Part shown: piece by piece, positions 33,841-43,155 of the stretch | Numbering within the stretch: position 1 is the stretch's first letter | Layout: the number at the start of each line of letters is the position of its first letter | DNA from: an uncultured Granulosicoccaceae bacterium | Lineage (GTDB): Bacteria; Pseudomonadota; Gammaproteobacteria; Granulosicoccales; Granulosicoccaceae | Assembly: GCA_938006335.1 (NCBI GenBank) | Contig: CALLMF010000018.1 | Coordinates: forward strand, 1-64,000 | Direction of reading: 5' to 3' | Length of the DNA stretch: 64,000 nt | Position numbers and translations under genes: made by a program | Notes under the pieces: generated by a model | The model's database searches: none | The model's input: the letters and a program-made list of their open reading frames with translations, nothing else | Told to the model about the DNA's origin: nothing

Positions 33841-35457
33841 CTAGCGGGTGATGGCTGCAGCGGCTGAGCGACCACCCGATGCGGTGACCGCGATGACGCG
33901 GTACTCGTACTGCGCATCGCTTGCACGACCGTCATCGTAGTAGCTGTTACCCGGTGATGAGCCGATCAGTACGCCATCGCGATACACCTCGGTGGATACG
34001 ACCCCGTCAGAGGCCGCAGCACGATCCCAGAACAGCTCGATGGCGGTGCGCGAGTACCGAGCCGCGGTGAGGTTGCCAGGTGTTGCCACGCTCGACCCAC
34101 TCGCGTTTGCGCTGCCGGTCGATCCTTCGGTGGTGCTCACGTTCAGTACGGCCGCCTGGGACACTTGACCGACCGAATTTTTCGCGGTGATCGAGAAGGT
34201 GTAGCTACGATCGGGCGACAGACCAGAAAAGAAGTAGCTGGTGCCGTTCGTGGTATCGACCACCTGGTTGTCGACAGCCACGTCATAGCTCATGCCGATC
34301 TCGGTAGAACGATCCCAGAAGAGCTCGAGTGCGGTCGACGAGTAGACCGAGGCGCGCAGGTTGACCGGGCTTGCGATGTCGCCTGACACCGGTGTTGTGC
34401 TTTCCGCCGGTGCGGCAGCCGTGACAGCGGTAGACACCGTGATGGCTGCGGTTTGCGAGGTCTCGCCCGCCGCGTTGGTCGCGATGATCGAGAACGTGCT
34501 TTCGCTGTCGGTCGCGAGGCCCGAGAAGTAGTAGCTGGTGCCGTCTGTCGTATCGACGGTATTGCCGTTGCGGGTCACCGTGTACGCAAGATTCGGGGTC
34601 GACGAACGATCCCAGAACAGCTCGAGGGAGGTGCGTGAATAGACCGTTGCACGCAGGCCGGTGGGCGCGGGCAACGTCGCTGCCGGTGCGGCTACGGGTT
34701 GGGGAGCAGCAACGGGCTCTGGCTCCGGTTCGGGCTGGGGTTGCGGCTCGGGTTCCGGCTCGGGTTCCGGCTGGGGTTCCGGCTCGGGCCGAGGTTGCGG
34801 CTCAGGTTGTGGTTCCGGCCGCGGCTCGGGATTGGATGATCCGCCGGACGTCGTTGACGACTGCGCCAATCGCTCGAAGGCGTTCTGCGAGTAGTTCACC
34901 GAGGCGTAGCGATACAGCACGATACGATCGAGTGCGTGGCCGTTGGAGCGTCCGGACACCTCGAGGTAGTGGTCACCGGCACTGAAGTACTGACGCAGCG
35001 GCAGGCCCCGGCCGTCGACCGTGCGCGCGTCCCAGGACCAGCTGCCGAGCGTGTTCATGTAGGCCTTGGTCCAGCCGTTGAGCGAGTGCTCGCCGGAGAC
35101 GTTGCGCCCGGTGGGAAAACGCACCCACGAGTCATTGGACTCGGTCGCGCTGTTGCCTGAGGCGATGCGCGAGCGCCAGCGCAACTGATAGTTGCCTGGC
35201 GTGTTGATGCGGAAGCGGTATCGCATCGTGCCTTGCCCGGCACCGGAGGACGCAAAACGGTCGGCGCCGCGCCACACGTAGTAGGCACTGCCCTTGTATC
35301 CGCCAATCGATGTTTCGCGGCGCCAGCTACCGGCGGGGGACGTGGACTCCACGTCCATCACGACGATGCCATTGCGTTCGACGAATGTGGCGGCGCCGGC
35401 ACTCCCGCACATCAGTGCGAGAACAAACAGCGAAAAAACGAGTGCCTGCTTAGGCAT
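33841..35457 (-). CDS. Secreted modular protein: beta-sandwich domain, Pro-Glu linker, three Fn3-like repeats
   Basis: A 538-residue exported protein from ATG 35457 (signal peptide about 23 residues ending GAA). The N-terminal domain (about residues 24-185) is beta-rich and resembles carbohydrate-binding jelly-roll modules. It is followed by a linker of alternating Pro-Glu/Gln/Arg (about 210-248). Three repeats of about 80 residues then follow, each with a version of [16 protein letters not shown] and ending in a (V/I)STA-like strand. No catalytic domain is recognised. The Fn3-like repeats are reminiscent of the modules on the GH16 enzyme at 3252-4682. A role in binding polysaccharide or surfaces is an inference. 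It lies on the strand opposite to the his genes. Confidence 0.8.
   Translation of the reverse strand: MPKQALVFSLFVLALMCGSAGAATFVERNGIVVMDVESTSPAGSWRRETSIGGYKGSAYYVWRGADRFASSGAGQGTMRYRFRINTPGNYQLRWRSRIASGNSATESNDSWVRFPTGRNVSGEHSLNGWTKAYMNTLGSWSWDARTVDGRGLPLRQYFSAGDHYLEVSGRSNGHALDRIVLYRYASVNYSQNAFERLAQSSTTSGGSSNPEPRPEPQPEPQPRPEPEPQPEPEPEPEPQPQPEPEPEPVAAPQPVAAPAATLPAPTGLRATVYSRTSLELFWDRSSTPNLAYTVTRNGNTVDTTDGTSYYFSGLATDSESTFSIIATNAAGETSQTAAITVSTAVTAAAPAESTTPVSGDIASPVNLRASVYSSTALELFWDRSTEIGMSYDVAVDNQVVDTTNGTSYFFSGLSPDRSYTFSITAKNSVGQVSQAAVLNVSTTEGSTGSANASGSSVATPGNLTAARYSRTAIELFWDRAAASDGVVSTEVYRDGVLIGSSPGNSYYDDGRASDAQYEYRVIAVTASGGRSAAAAITR
34714..34830 (-). repeat. Pro-Glu-Pro-Gln coding repeat
   Basis: A low-complexity tract of near-tandem six-base units (GGCTCG/GGTTCC-like on the plus strand) encoding about 39 residues of PEPQPEPRP pattern. 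It forms the stiff, extended linker between the N-terminal domain and the Fn3-like modules. Such tracts vary in length by slippage. Confidence 0.85.
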
Positions 35458-35604
35458 GACGATCGGGCTCCTGTGCGACTGTTCAGGCGCCAAGGACGCC
35501 AAATGGGCCGCGCAGGCTAACGACTACTCGCCATGTGCGTCAACGAGTTGGCGCATTACAAGTCGTAAGGAAATGCCCTCCGATCCCGCCGCAACGCGCG
35601 TCCG

Positions 35605-36576
35605 CTAGAAGCGATTCCGGCCGTGAGGCTCGTCCAGATCCTGTACCGGACCGGCCGGGACGATGCGCGTCGGGTTCACGCTCTCGTGGCTGGCGTAGTA
35701 GTGCTGTTTGGCGTGTGCGATGTTGCAGGTCTCGCGGATGCCCGGCCATTGCCACAGCTCGCGCAGATAACCCGAGAGGTGCGGATAATCGGCTATGCGC
35801 CGCAGGTTGCACTTGAAGTGACCGTGGTAGACAAGATCGAAGCGCAGCAGCGTCGGGAACAAGCGCCAGTCGACCTCGAGGGGTCGGTCGGCGATCAGGT
35901 AGCGTTGCTGCGACAAGCGCTCCTCAAGCCAGTCCAGCGTATCGAACAGCGGGTACACGGCCGCCTCGTAGGCGTCCTGCGTGCGTGCAAATCCGGAGCG
36001 GTACACGCCGTTGTTGAGCGTCTCGTAGATGCGAGCATTCATCGCATCGATCCCGTCGGCATGCTCTGGTGGGTACAAGCGAGGGCCTGTCGCTCCAGCG
36101 CCGTCGAAGGCGCTGTCGAGCATGCGCACGATTTCGCTGGATTCGTTCGAGACGATGGTGTCGGTGCTGGTGTCCCACAGGATGGGGACCGTCACGCGGG
36201 TCGTGCAGTGAGGGTCGGCGTCGGTATACACCTGATGTGCATGCGTGCGACCGGCCAGCGTGTCGCCGACGATGCCGTGCTCGTCCGGCTCGAAGGTCCA
36301 ACCGTCGTCTTCCATCAACCAATGCACCGACGACACATCGATGGCATCGGTCAGGCCCTTCAGGGCACGCCATATGAGCGTGCGATGCGCCCACGGACAG
36401 GCATAGCTCACATACAAGTGGTAGCGACCGGCTTCGGCGGCAAATCCGCCGTCGCCGGAAGGCCCGGGACTTCCGTCTGCGGTGACCCAATGACGAAAAC
36501 GGGATTGCTCGCGCTCGAAGGCATCTCCCGAAAGCAAGGGCTTTCGTTGCCATTCGCCGTTGACCAGTTGTCCCAT
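35605..36576 (-). CDS. yqjG: Glutathionyl-hydroquinone reductase (Xi-class GST)
   Basis: A 323-residue cytoplasmic reductase that removes glutathione from glutathionyl-hydroquinones. The catalytic Cys60 lies in SYACPWAHRT, the hallmark of this class. The QVYTDADPHCTTRVTVPILWD and IVSNESSEI segments bind glutathione, and the C-terminal RFDLVYHGHFKCNL block is diagnostic. Length is standard. It is transcribed away from hisI. Confidence 0.92.
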   Translation of the reverse strand: MGQLVNGEWQRKPLLSGDAFEREQSRFRHWVTADGSPGPSGDGGFAAEAGRYHLYVSYACPWAHRTLIWRALKGLTDAIDVSSVHWLMEDDGWTFEPDEHGIVGDTLAGRTHAHQVYTDADPHCTTRVTVPILWDTSTDTIVSNESSEIVRMLDSAFDGAGATGPRLYPPEHADGIDAMNARIYETLNNGVYRSGFARTQDAYEAAVYPLFDTLDWLEERLSQQRYLIADRPLEVDWRLFPTLLRFDLVYHGHFKCNLRRIADYPHLSGYLRELWQWPGIRETCNIAHAKQHYYASHESVNPTRIVPAGPVQDLDEPHGRNRF

Positions 36577-36686
36577 CTCGTGCCAGAGCCCGTTGTCTTC
36601 AGTTACGCGCTCGATGGTAACGGCGTGTCAAACGTGCATGGTAATCTGTGTAATCCGGTTCACCGTCTCCTGCGCCCCGCTGTCCC

Positions 36687-37073
36687 ATGCTCGATACCGT
36701 TGCCTTCAACGAGGCCGGGCTGGTTCCTGCCATCGCCCAGGATGCGACGACCGGCGAAGTGCTGATGGTCGCGTGGATGAACCGTGAAGCACTGACCGAG
36801 ACGGCAGAGACGGGCCGTGCCGTGTACTTCTCGCGCTCGCGCCAGCGGCTGTGGCGCAAGGGGGAGTCATCGGGCCACGTGCAAAACGTCAAGGAGCTGC
36901 GTCTGGATTGTGACGCAGACGTCGTTTTGATGAAGGTCGAACAAATCGGCGGTATCGCCTGTCATACCGGTCGGCGACACTGCTTCTGGCGCAAGCTCGA
37001 GGACGGCGTCTGGCAGACAGTGGAGCCGGTCATCACATCACCTGATGACATCTACGGAGAGTCGTCAACATGA
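36687..37073 (+). CDS. hisI: Phosphoribosyl-AMP cyclohydrolase
   Basis: A 128-residue zinc enzyme of the third histidine step. The metal sites are Asp74/Asp76/Asp78 with Cys75 (DCDAD), and Cys92 and Cys99 in ACHTGRRHC. The short length shows it is not fused to hisE. Its stop overlaps the hisE start by four bases (ATGA). Confidence 0.95.
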   Translation: MLDTVAFNEAGLVPAIAQDATTGEVLMVAWMNREALTETAETGRAVYFSRSRQRLWRKGESSGHVQNVKELRLDCDADVVLMKVEQIGGIACHTGRRHCFWRKLEDGVWQTVEPVITSPDDIYGESST

Positions 37074-37396
37074 GTCACAGCGAGGCCCTTGAACGGCTGG
37101 AAGCCACGCTGGCGGCGCGTGTGGCCGCTGATCCGGACTCTTCCTACGTTGCACGCTTGTTTGCGAAGGGGGAAGACGCCATATTGAAGAAGGTCGGGGA
37201 GGAATCCACCGAATTTCTTCTGGCTGCCAAATCCGGCGATAACGAGCACCTCGTCAAGGAATCAGCGGACGTCTGGTTTCACATGCTGGTGTTGTTAAAG
37301 CACAAGGGACTCGGCGCGACTGACATACTTGACGAACTAGAGCGGCGCGAAGGGCTCTCGGGATTGGCCGAGAAAGCCTCTCGCACCGCAGACTAA
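37070..37396 (+). CDS. hisE: Phosphoribosyl-ATP diphosphatase
   Basis: A 108-residue all-alpha MazG-like pyrophosphohydrolase of the second histidine step. [15 protein letters not shown] and the [13 protein letters not shown] helix carry the acidic residues for magnesium. Coupled to hisI by overlap; tatA follows after 49 bases. Confidence 0.94.
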   Translation: MSHSEALERLEATLAARVAADPDSSYVARLFAKGEDAILKKVGEESTEFLLAAKSGDNEHLVKESADVWFHMLVLLKHKGLGATDILDELERREGLSGLAEKASRTAD

Positions 37397-37445
37397 ATTA
37401 CCGAGCCGGCCCTCGTCGGATCGGCCAGAAAGGAGTGACACCCTC

Positions 37446-37685
37446 ATGATGCCAAGCGTCCCGCAACTGTTGATCATCCTCGTGATCGTCGTGCTGATCT
37501 TTGGAGCCAAGCGCCTCAAGGGCCTCGGCGGAGATCTCGGCGGCGCCGTCAAGGGCTTCAAGGAAGCCGTCAAGGACGAGTCCGCCGATGCCAGCGAAGA
37601 GACCGCCAAGCTCGCCGAGCAGGACGCATCCGAGCCTGCCGATGCGTCGGTGGTTCGCAAGACCGACGACCAGAACGCGGCCTGA
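37446..37685 (+). CDS. tatA: Sec-independent protein translocase TatA
   Basis: A 79-residue pore-forming subunit for export of folded proteins. The short periplasmic end and membrane helix (about 5-20) run into the [23 protein letters not shown] amphipathic helix, then an acidic tail. A strong GGAG lies before the ATG. Tat substrates in this window may include the DUF1501 protein. Confidence 0.94.
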   Translation: MMPSVPQLLIILVIVVLIFGAKRLKGLGGDLGGAVKGFKEAVKDESADASEETAKLAEQDASEPADASVVRKTDDQNAA

Positions 37686-37739
37686 GCCGCCGCGCGGTCT
37701 CCACGTAAAGTGTCCTGCTGAAGGGCACGAGGAAATCCA

Positions 37740-38246
37740 GTGTTCGACGTCGGCTTTACCGAGATGTTGCTTATCGGCGTGGTGGCCCTCGTGGTCATCG
37801 GCCCCGAGCGCCTGCCCGATGTGGCGCGCACGGTCGGTAGCTACGTGGGCAAATTGCAGCGTTTTGTCACTGGCGTGAAGCGCGACTTCAAGAAGGAGCT
37901 CGAAGCCGGTGAACTCAAGAAGCTCATCGGCGATCAGAAAGAGCAGATCGATGAGCTGCGCAAGATGGTGGACACCACGCGCAAGGACTTCGAGAAGAGC
38001 GCCACCGAAGTCACCGGAGACGCCAAGAAGCGCTTTGCCGAGATCCAGGAAGCGGCCGGGCACGGCATCACCAAGGATGACGCGCCCAAGCTTGCTGGTA
38101 GCGAGGCAGTTCAGGAAACACCTGTGGACCTCGATGCGCCATCTCCTGTTGACGACGTCTCGGTCGAAGCCAGTGCGGATGCCGAGGTGGATGTCGGTGA
38201 GGTCCCGGCCGACAAGCGGCGCGCTGCCGGTGCCGACGAAGGATAA
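37740..38246 (+). CDS. tatB: Sec-independent protein translocase TatB
   Basis: A 168-residue TatB that forms the signal-peptide receptor with TatC. It opens [23 protein letters not shown], the TatB signature with Glu in the helix and GPERLP hinge. A long amphipathic and coiled region (about 25-110) and an acidic tail follow. The start is GTG at 37740. Confidence 0.94.
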   Translation: MFDVGFTEMLLIGVVALVVIGPERLPDVARTVGSYVGKLQRFVTGVKRDFKKELEAGELKKLIGDQKEQIDELRKMVDTTRKDFEKSATEVTGDAKKRFAEIQEAAGHGITKDDAPKLAGSEAVQETPVDLDAPSPVDDVSVEASADAEVDVGEVPADKRRAAGADEG

Positions 38247-38252
38247 GCAGAC

Positions 38253-39116
38253 GTGGCGACCAACAACGAGGCAGGTGTGGCTGAAGAGCAGGGGTTTCTC
38301 TCGCACCTGGTCGAGCTACGCGACCGACTGCTCAAGGCGATCTATGCGGTAGCGGGCTTGTTCCTCTGCCTGTTCTGGTTCTCCGATCAGATCTATTCCG
38401 CACTTGCCGCACCGCTGCTTGCGCACCTGCCCAACAGCAACATGATCGCGATCGATGTGGCGGCGCCGTTCTTCATCCCGTTCAAGCTCACCTTGATGGT
38501 GTGCATCTTCCTCGCGATTCCGTGGATCCTGTACCAGGTATGGGCATTTGTTGCGCCCGGCCTGTATCAGCACGAGAAGCGTCTGGTTTTCCCGATGCTG
38601 GTGTCCAGCACGCTGCTGTTCTATCTCGGTGTGGCCTTTGCGTACTTCGTGGTGTTCCCTCTGGTGTTCGGCTTCTTTACCAGCGTGGCACCCGAGGGGG
38701 TCGAGGTCAGTACCGATATCGGTCGCTATCTGGACTTTGTCATCACGCTGTTCTTTGCATTCGGTATCGCCTTTGAAGTGCCGGTAGCCACCGTGCTGGT
38801 GGTGGCCGTGGGTATCACGACGCCTGAGCAGCTCAAGAAGATCCGTCCCTACGTGTTCGTTGCGGCCTTTGTCATCGGCATGTTCCTGACGCCGCCGGAC
38901 ATCATCTCGCAGACACTGCTCGCCGTCCCCATGTGGCTGCTGTACGAAGTGGGCATCGTGTTCTCCGCCATGTACAAGAAGCGCATTCAGGAAGCTGGCA
39001 AGGCACGCGATCGCATTCTGGACGACGACATCGTCTCGCCGGATGAAGAGCGTGAAGCGAGCAAGACCTCCGTTAAATCACTACCGGGGGCTGACCCTGA
39101 AGAACACGGTCCATGA
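38253..39116 (+). CDS. tatC: Sec-independent protein translocase TatC
   Basis: A 287-residue six-helix membrane protein that recognises twin-arginine signals. The cytoplasmic N terminus [14 protein letters not shown] and the conserved [12 protein letters not shown] block are present. The start is GTG at 38253. The tail extends about 40 residues beyond the last helix. The last four bases overlap gpmI. Confidence 0.94.
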   Translation: MATNNEAGVAEEQGFLSHLVELRDRLLKAIYAVAGLFLCLFWFSDQIYSALAAPLLAHLPNSNMIAIDVAAPFFIPFKLTLMVCIFLAIPWILYQVWAFVAPGLYQHEKRLVFPMLVSSTLLFYLGVAFAYFVVFPLVFGFFTSVAPEGVEVSTDIGRYLDFVITLFFAFGIAFEVPVATVLVVAVGITTPEQLKKIRPYVFVAAFVIGMFLTPPDIISQTLLAVPMWLLYEVGIVFSAMYKKRIQEAGKARDRILDDDIVSPDEEREASKTSVKSLPGADPEEHGP

Positions 39117-40639
39117 GTGTGCTACCCCCGCGCCGCAAGGCGCTGCTGATCATCATGGACGGGGTAGGGCATAACCCGTCGAAGCGCGACAATGCAGTCG
39201 CTCTCGCCAACACCCCTAATCTCGACCGGATCTACCAGAGCACACCGACCACAGTCATCGAAGCCTCGGGCCGCGCGGTGGGTCTGCCTGACGGTCAGAT
39301 GGGTAACTCCGAAGTCGGGCATCTGACGCTGGGCGCCGGCCGTGTGCTCAAGCAGGACCTGGTCAAGATCAGCGACGCCATCGACGACGGTAGCTTCTAC
39401 GACAATGAAACGCTGCTCGGTGCGGTAGGTATCGCGAAGAAAACAGGTCGGCCATTGCACCTTGTCGGGCTGGTGTCCGATGGTGGCGTGCACTCACACA
39501 TGGACCATCTGCTCGCGAGTATCGAGCTGTGCAAGCGACATGACGTTGTACCGCGGGTGCACATGATTACCGATGGGCGCGATACGGCACCCGCCATTGC
39601 CGAGCAATTTCTCGACATGATCGTCGCGCCGCTCAACGATGCGGGCGGTGCGGTGGCCACCGTGTCCGGTCGTTACTTTGCGCTCGATCGCGACAAGCGT
39701 TGGGAGCGTGTCGAAAAGGCCTGGCGTGCGATAGTGCTGGCTGAAGGGTACAAGGCGGACAGTGCAGAAGCGGCCATCGCTGCGGCACGCAAGGACGATG
39801 TCACCGACGAGTTCATCGAGCCGACCGTGCTGAGCGGTCATGAGCCGCTGCAATCCGGTGATGCGATGTTCTTCTTCAACTTCCGCAACGATCGACCGCG
39901 CGAGTTGGCTGAAGCGCTCGCTGCTGAAGGATTCGAGGGTTTTGATCGCGCAGACGCGCCGCTCGTTGCTCTTGCGACCATGACGCGCTATCACGCGGAC
40001 TATGATTTTCCGTTCGCCTACTCGCGCGACCGACCGGAAGCGACCTTGGGGCAGGTGGTCAGTGAGGCGGGAATCAAGCAACTGCGTTCGGCAGAAACCG
40101 AGAAGTACCCGCACGTCACCTTCTTCTTCAACGGCGGGCAGGACGCACCGTTTGACGGGGAGGAGCGCAGGCTAGTCGATTCCCCGAAGGTCGCGACGTA
40201 TGATCGTGCGCCGGAGATGAGTGCGCGCGGTGTGACCGACGGCGTACTCGATGGTTTGAGCAGTGGTGAGTTTGGTCTTGTGGTCGTGAACCTTGCCAAC
40301 GGTGACATGGTCGGGCACACCGGCGTGCGGGACGCGGTGATTGCCGCGGTGGAAACCGTGGACACCATGGTCGGTGAATTATGGGACACCGCAGTGGCCA
40401 ACGACTACTCGATCATCTTGACCGCTGATCACGGCAATGCCGACATGCTGCTGGACCCGGTGAGTGGCGCGCCACATACCAAGCACACGACCTTCCCGGT
40501 GGCCTGTGCCATTCATGATGAGCATGCACGTGAGCTCGGTTGTGGCCATGCCCTGCCATCCATTGCACCCACGCTGCTCGAGTTGATGGGGCTGGAAGTG
40601 CCGGCGGGCATGGATGGGAAGTCCCTGCTGCTGGATTGA
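39113..40639 (+). CDS. gpmI: 2,3-bisphosphoglycerate-independent phosphoglycerate mutase
   Basis: A 508-residue manganese enzyme of glycolysis that interconverts 3- and 2-phosphoglycerate. The phospho-accepting Ser66 lies in QMGNSEVGH, Asp16 is in MDGVG, and later metal ligands lie in the [12 protein letters not shown] and [10 protein letters not shown] segments. It overlaps tatC (ATGA), so it is the last gene of hisIE-tatABC-gpmI. Confidence 0.95.
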   Translation: MSVLPPRRKALLIIMDGVGHNPSKRDNAVALANTPNLDRIYQSTPTTVIEASGRAVGLPDGQMGNSEVGHLTLGAGRVLKQDLVKISDAIDDGSFYDNETLLGAVGIAKKTGRPLHLVGLVSDGGVHSHMDHLLASIELCKRHDVVPRVHMITDGRDTAPAIAEQFLDMIVAPLNDAGGAVATVSGRYFALDRDKRWERVEKAWRAIVLAEGYKADSAEAAIAAARKDDVTDEFIEPTVLSGHEPLQSGDAMFFFNFRNDRPRELAEALAAEGFEGFDRADAPLVALATMTRYHADYDFPFAYSRDRPEATLGQVVSEAGIKQLRSAETEKYPHVTFFFNGGQDAPFDGEERRLVDSPKVATYDRAPEMSARGVTDGVLDGLSSGEFGLVVVNLANGDMVGHTGVRDAVIAAVETVDTMVGELWDTAVANDYSIILTADHGNADMLLDPVSGAPHTKHTTFPVACAIHDEHARELGCGHALPSIAPTLLELMGLEVPAGMDGKSLLLD

Positions 40640-40839
40640 TTCGACCGCCTGTCACACTTCGCCCCGGCGCGAGTAGTGATGGGTAGATGAACGAATTCTC
40701 TCCCACCATCGCGATCGATGCGGGACAATGGATCATCGACGGCGTGCCGACGTCAGCTGCGTTCGGAATTGAGCGGTCCGTAGGAGATGGAGGCGCACAC
40801 CGTGGCACCCGGGCAAATCCGGCAGCACGAGTAGTCGAG

Positions 40840-41250
40840 CTAATCGAGCGTCAGCTTGGCGCCAGTCGCCTGGTGACGTTCGGCCGCATCGTCCACGTCG
40901 TAGTAAGCGCCTTTCTCGGCAAGAAATATATGGGACACGATCGGAGGCAAGTCCACGTCCTTGTCGATGGCGCCTGCGAATATGCTGATACGATCGCCGC
41001 TCGCAGGCTTCCAGAGGAGGGTGCTGCCGCAATCCTGGCAGAAGCCCCGCTCGGCAGCAGACGAGGATCGGTACCACTTGAGGCCACGGTGCTCGACGAG
41101 CGTGAGCTCCTCGGGTGCTACCGATGTCGCCGCGATAAAGTGCCCGCTGGACTTGCGGCATTGAGTGCAATGGCAGGCAACGATGTCGCGAGGTGTACCT
41201 TGCGTCTCGAAGCGCACGGCGCCGCACAGGCAGCTTCCCTTCAGTGTCAT
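40840..41250 (-). CDS. GFA-family (glutathione-dependent formaldehyde-activating-like) zinc protein
   Basis: A 136-residue protein of the Gfa fold, with zinc-binding cysteines in GSCLCGAVRFE, CHCTQCRK and FCQDCGSTL. Only one family member has a proven link with S-hydroxymethylglutathione formation; most, including this, have no known substrate. It overlaps the upstream GFA gene by four bases (ATGA), making a tandem pair. Confidence 0.88.
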   Translation of the reverse strand: MTLKGSCLCGAVRFETQGTPRDIVACHCTQCRKSSGHFIAATSVAPEELTLVEHRGLKWYRSSSAAERGFCQDCGSTLLWKPASGDRISIFAGAIDKDVDLPPIVSHIFLAEKGAYYDVDDAAERHQATGAKLTLD

Positions 41251-41693
41251 TGTTCAACTGACTCATGGTTCGCAAGAGCGTTGTACAAGGCCTCCACGTT
41301 CTCTACCCCTTTTGAAAGACAGTCTTGCGAGCTGGAGCAGTCCCATGCTGGCCTGTACGTTTCAAAAAGATGGACGGCAGTAGGGGTGTCCACCGAATCA
41401 AGCAAGCCCATGGGCACCCACATCAGACCATCACCAATCGGGTTGGGTGTCGGGCATCCACATGTCGAACAGAAGTGCGAGTTGAAGCCGCTGTCCATCT
41501 TCCAGATGGTTATGGACTCGGCCTCGTGTAACCACTCGAAGGCCTCCTGCCTGACGAGTGTGGCCGCATTGGACGCGGTGCCCGACTGCTTCTGGCACAA
41601 GGTGCAATAGCACCGGTACATGGCCGGTAACGGGCCGTTTATTCTGAAGACGACACGCCCACAGTTGCATTTTCCTTGCAGTGATGTATCCAT
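41247..41693 (-). CDS. GFA-family zinc protein (second copy)
   Basis: A 148-residue protein from ATG 41693 with the same cysteine layout as its neighbour: GKCNCGRVVFR, CYCTLCQK, FCSTCGCPTP. Sequence identity between the two is low outside the cysteine blocks, so they are probably old paralogues. An upstream reading adds 38 residues with no family character. The Shine-Dalgarno is weak. Confidence 0.85.
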   Translation of the reverse strand: MDTSLQGKCNCGRVVFRINGPLPAMYRCYCTLCQKQSGTASNAATLVRQEAFEWLHEAESITIWKMDSGFNSHFCSTCGCPTPNPIGDGLMWVPMGLLDSVDTPTAVHLFETYRPAWDCSSSQDCLSKGVENVEALYNALANHESVEQ

Positions 41694-41709
41694 TCGAAGG
41701 GCCGGTTTT

Positions 41710-41976
41710 CTACTGAAAGTCCGCCACATGCTCGTGCACACGCAGCACAAGATCCTTGCCGGTCGTCTTCCAGATCGTGTTGGCTGCGGTAATCCGATGC
41801 CCACCATCCTTGAGCATGTAGGTCTTGCCGCAGCCGCAGCGAATCAGATCGATCGGTTTGTCGATTCCGTCACCGTTGCTGAGAGACTCGAGAATGGGCG
41901 CGAGCCGTGCGTCGTTACTTCGGATCCAGTTGACCGGGAGTTCGACGAGCTGACTGACCGGAATCAATCTACACAT
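41710..41976 (-). CDS. Small ParB-like domain protein
   Basis: An 88-residue protein with the pattern of a ParB/Srx-like N-terminal domain: a conserved LPVNWIRSND start, a KPIDLIRC strand and the LKDGGHRITAAN box that carries the family GxxR-like loop. AGGAG lies nine bases before the ATG, supporting translation. The gene is the first of a three-gene minus-strand unit with the two GFA genes. Whether it binds nucleotide or DNA is unknown. Confidence 0.65.
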   Translation of the reverse strand: MCRLIPVSQLVELPVNWIRSNDARLAPILESLSNGDGIDKPIDLIRCGCGKTYMLKDGGHRITAANTIWKTTGKDLVLRVHEHVADFQ

Positions 41977-42204
41977 CCGAACACGCTCCTGCTGTTGTCT
42001 GTGCTGACATTACTACAACCGGCGGATCCCGCGTCGCGTTTTTCTGGAGAATGCGGAAACGTGTCGTGACCGCAGTAGAGGCGTCAAACCATTCGAATCG
42101 AGAGCTCAAGGCGCCCGAGCCGGATAGCTTGACTACCTGAGTCGGGGTCACCTGTTGAACCGACGATGGCGTCGCGGGAGCATCGGTGTGAAATACGACC
42201 CTTA

Positions 42205-42210
42205 TATAAT
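42205..42210 (+). promoter_or_regulatory. Candidate -10 element of carnitine operon
   Basis: A perfect TATAAT lies 27 bases before the first ATG of the operon. The bases 17 upstream (ATCGGT) do not match a -35 consensus, so a positive regulator would be needed. The initiation point would be near 42217, leaving a leader of about 20 bases. Confidence 0.45.
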
Positions 42211-42237
42211 TGCTGAAACTCTCGCAGTGGATACTCC

Positions 42238-43155
42238 ATGGGTCTTGCGCCGAACAAGCACGTCTTCATTACCTGTGCGGTCACAGGCTCTGGCGGGTCG
42301 CAGGACCGCTCGCCTCATGTACCGCGAAGCCCGAGGGAAATCGCCGATAGCGCGATAGACGCTGCGCGGGCAGGGGCTGCGATCGTGCACTGTCACGTCC
42401 GGGACCCCGAGAGTGGCGCGCCTTCACGCACACTCGAGTTGTACCGTGAGGTCACTGACCGTATTCGCGCAAGCGAGGTCGATGTTGTGCTCAACCTCAC
42501 CGCCGGTATGGGAGGGGATCTGGTGTTTGGTGGTGGTGAGAACCCGCTGCCACCTGCTGCAGGTACGGACCTGGTGGGTCCTGCTGAGCGTGTCGCGCAC
42601 ATCGCGGAGTGCCTGCCGGAAATCTGCACCCTGGACTGCGGCACCATGAACTTTGCCGAAGCGGACTACGTGGCGACCAACACACCGGGCATGCTCCGGG
42701 CCATGGGCCGCATGATGACCGAATTCGGCGTGCGTCCGGAGATCGAAGCGTTTGACACGGGACACCTGTGGTTTGCCAAGCAGCTGGTGGAAGAAGGGAT
42801 TCTTGAGGACCCGGCGCTGGTACAGCTCTGCATGGGCATACCGTGGGGGGCACCGGATGATCTCAATACCTTCATGGCCATGGTCAATAACGTGCCGAGT
42901 CATTGGACGTTCTCCGCGTTTTCCATCAGTCGTAACCAGATGCCGTTTGTGGCGGCCGCCGTGTTGGCAGGGGGCAATGTCCGTGTGGGTCTTGAGGACA
43001 ACCTGTGGCTTGAAAAGGGCGTGCTGGCAACCAACGCCCAACTGGTGGAGCGTTCGGTACATCTGATTGAAAACATGGGCTCGACAGTGATGGGCCCGCA
43101 ACAGGTGCGCGAGCTGTTGAAGCTTGAAAAGCAAAGTCCCACCAAGGTTTTGTGA
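42238..43155 (+). CDS. Beta-keto acid cleavage enzyme (BKACE, DUF849), probable dehydrocarnitine cleavage
   Basis: A 305-residue zinc TIM-barrel enzyme of the BKACE family, which condenses a beta-keto acid with acetyl-CoA to give acetoacetate and a new CoA ester. The zinc ligands fit His51, His53 (VHCHVRDP) and Glu253 (GLEDNLW). Because the next gene is carnitine dehydrogenase, the substrate is most likely 3-dehydrocarnitine and the product betainyl-CoA, as established for carnitine-degrading pseudomonads. Related members cleave 3-keto-5-aminohexanoate, so specificity is inferred from context. First gene of the five-gene operon. Confidence 0.9.
   Translation: MGLAPNKHVFITCAVTGSGGSQDRSPHVPRSPREIADSAIDAARAGAAIVHCHVRDPESGAPSRTLELYREVTDRIRASEVDVVLNLTAGMGGDLVFGGGENPLPPAAGTDLVGPAERVAHIAECLPEICTLDCGTMNFAEADYVATNTPGMLRAMGRMMTEFGVRPEIEAFDTGHLWFAKQLVEEGILEDPALVQLCMGIPWGAPDDLNTFMAMVNNVPSHWTFSAFSISRNQMPFVAAAVLAGGNVRVGLEDNLWLEKGVLATNAQLVERSVHLIENMGSTVMGPQQVRELLKLEKQSPTKVL

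Noticed and set aside
36576..36640. TTGACA-based promoter for the glutathionyl-hydroquinone reductase gene
   Set aside because: TTGACA is present on the minus strand (36631-36626), but the nearest -10-like hexamer requires a 19-20 base spacer.
35623..36765. 380-codon plus-strand open frame
   Set aside because: Antisense to the glutathionyl-hydroquinone reductase gene, which has the CPWAHR active site and normal length.
40687..41610. 307-codon plus-strand open frame
   Set aside because: Covers two GFA genes in antisense; the GFA cysteine motifs and the ATGA overlap show that the minus strand is coding.
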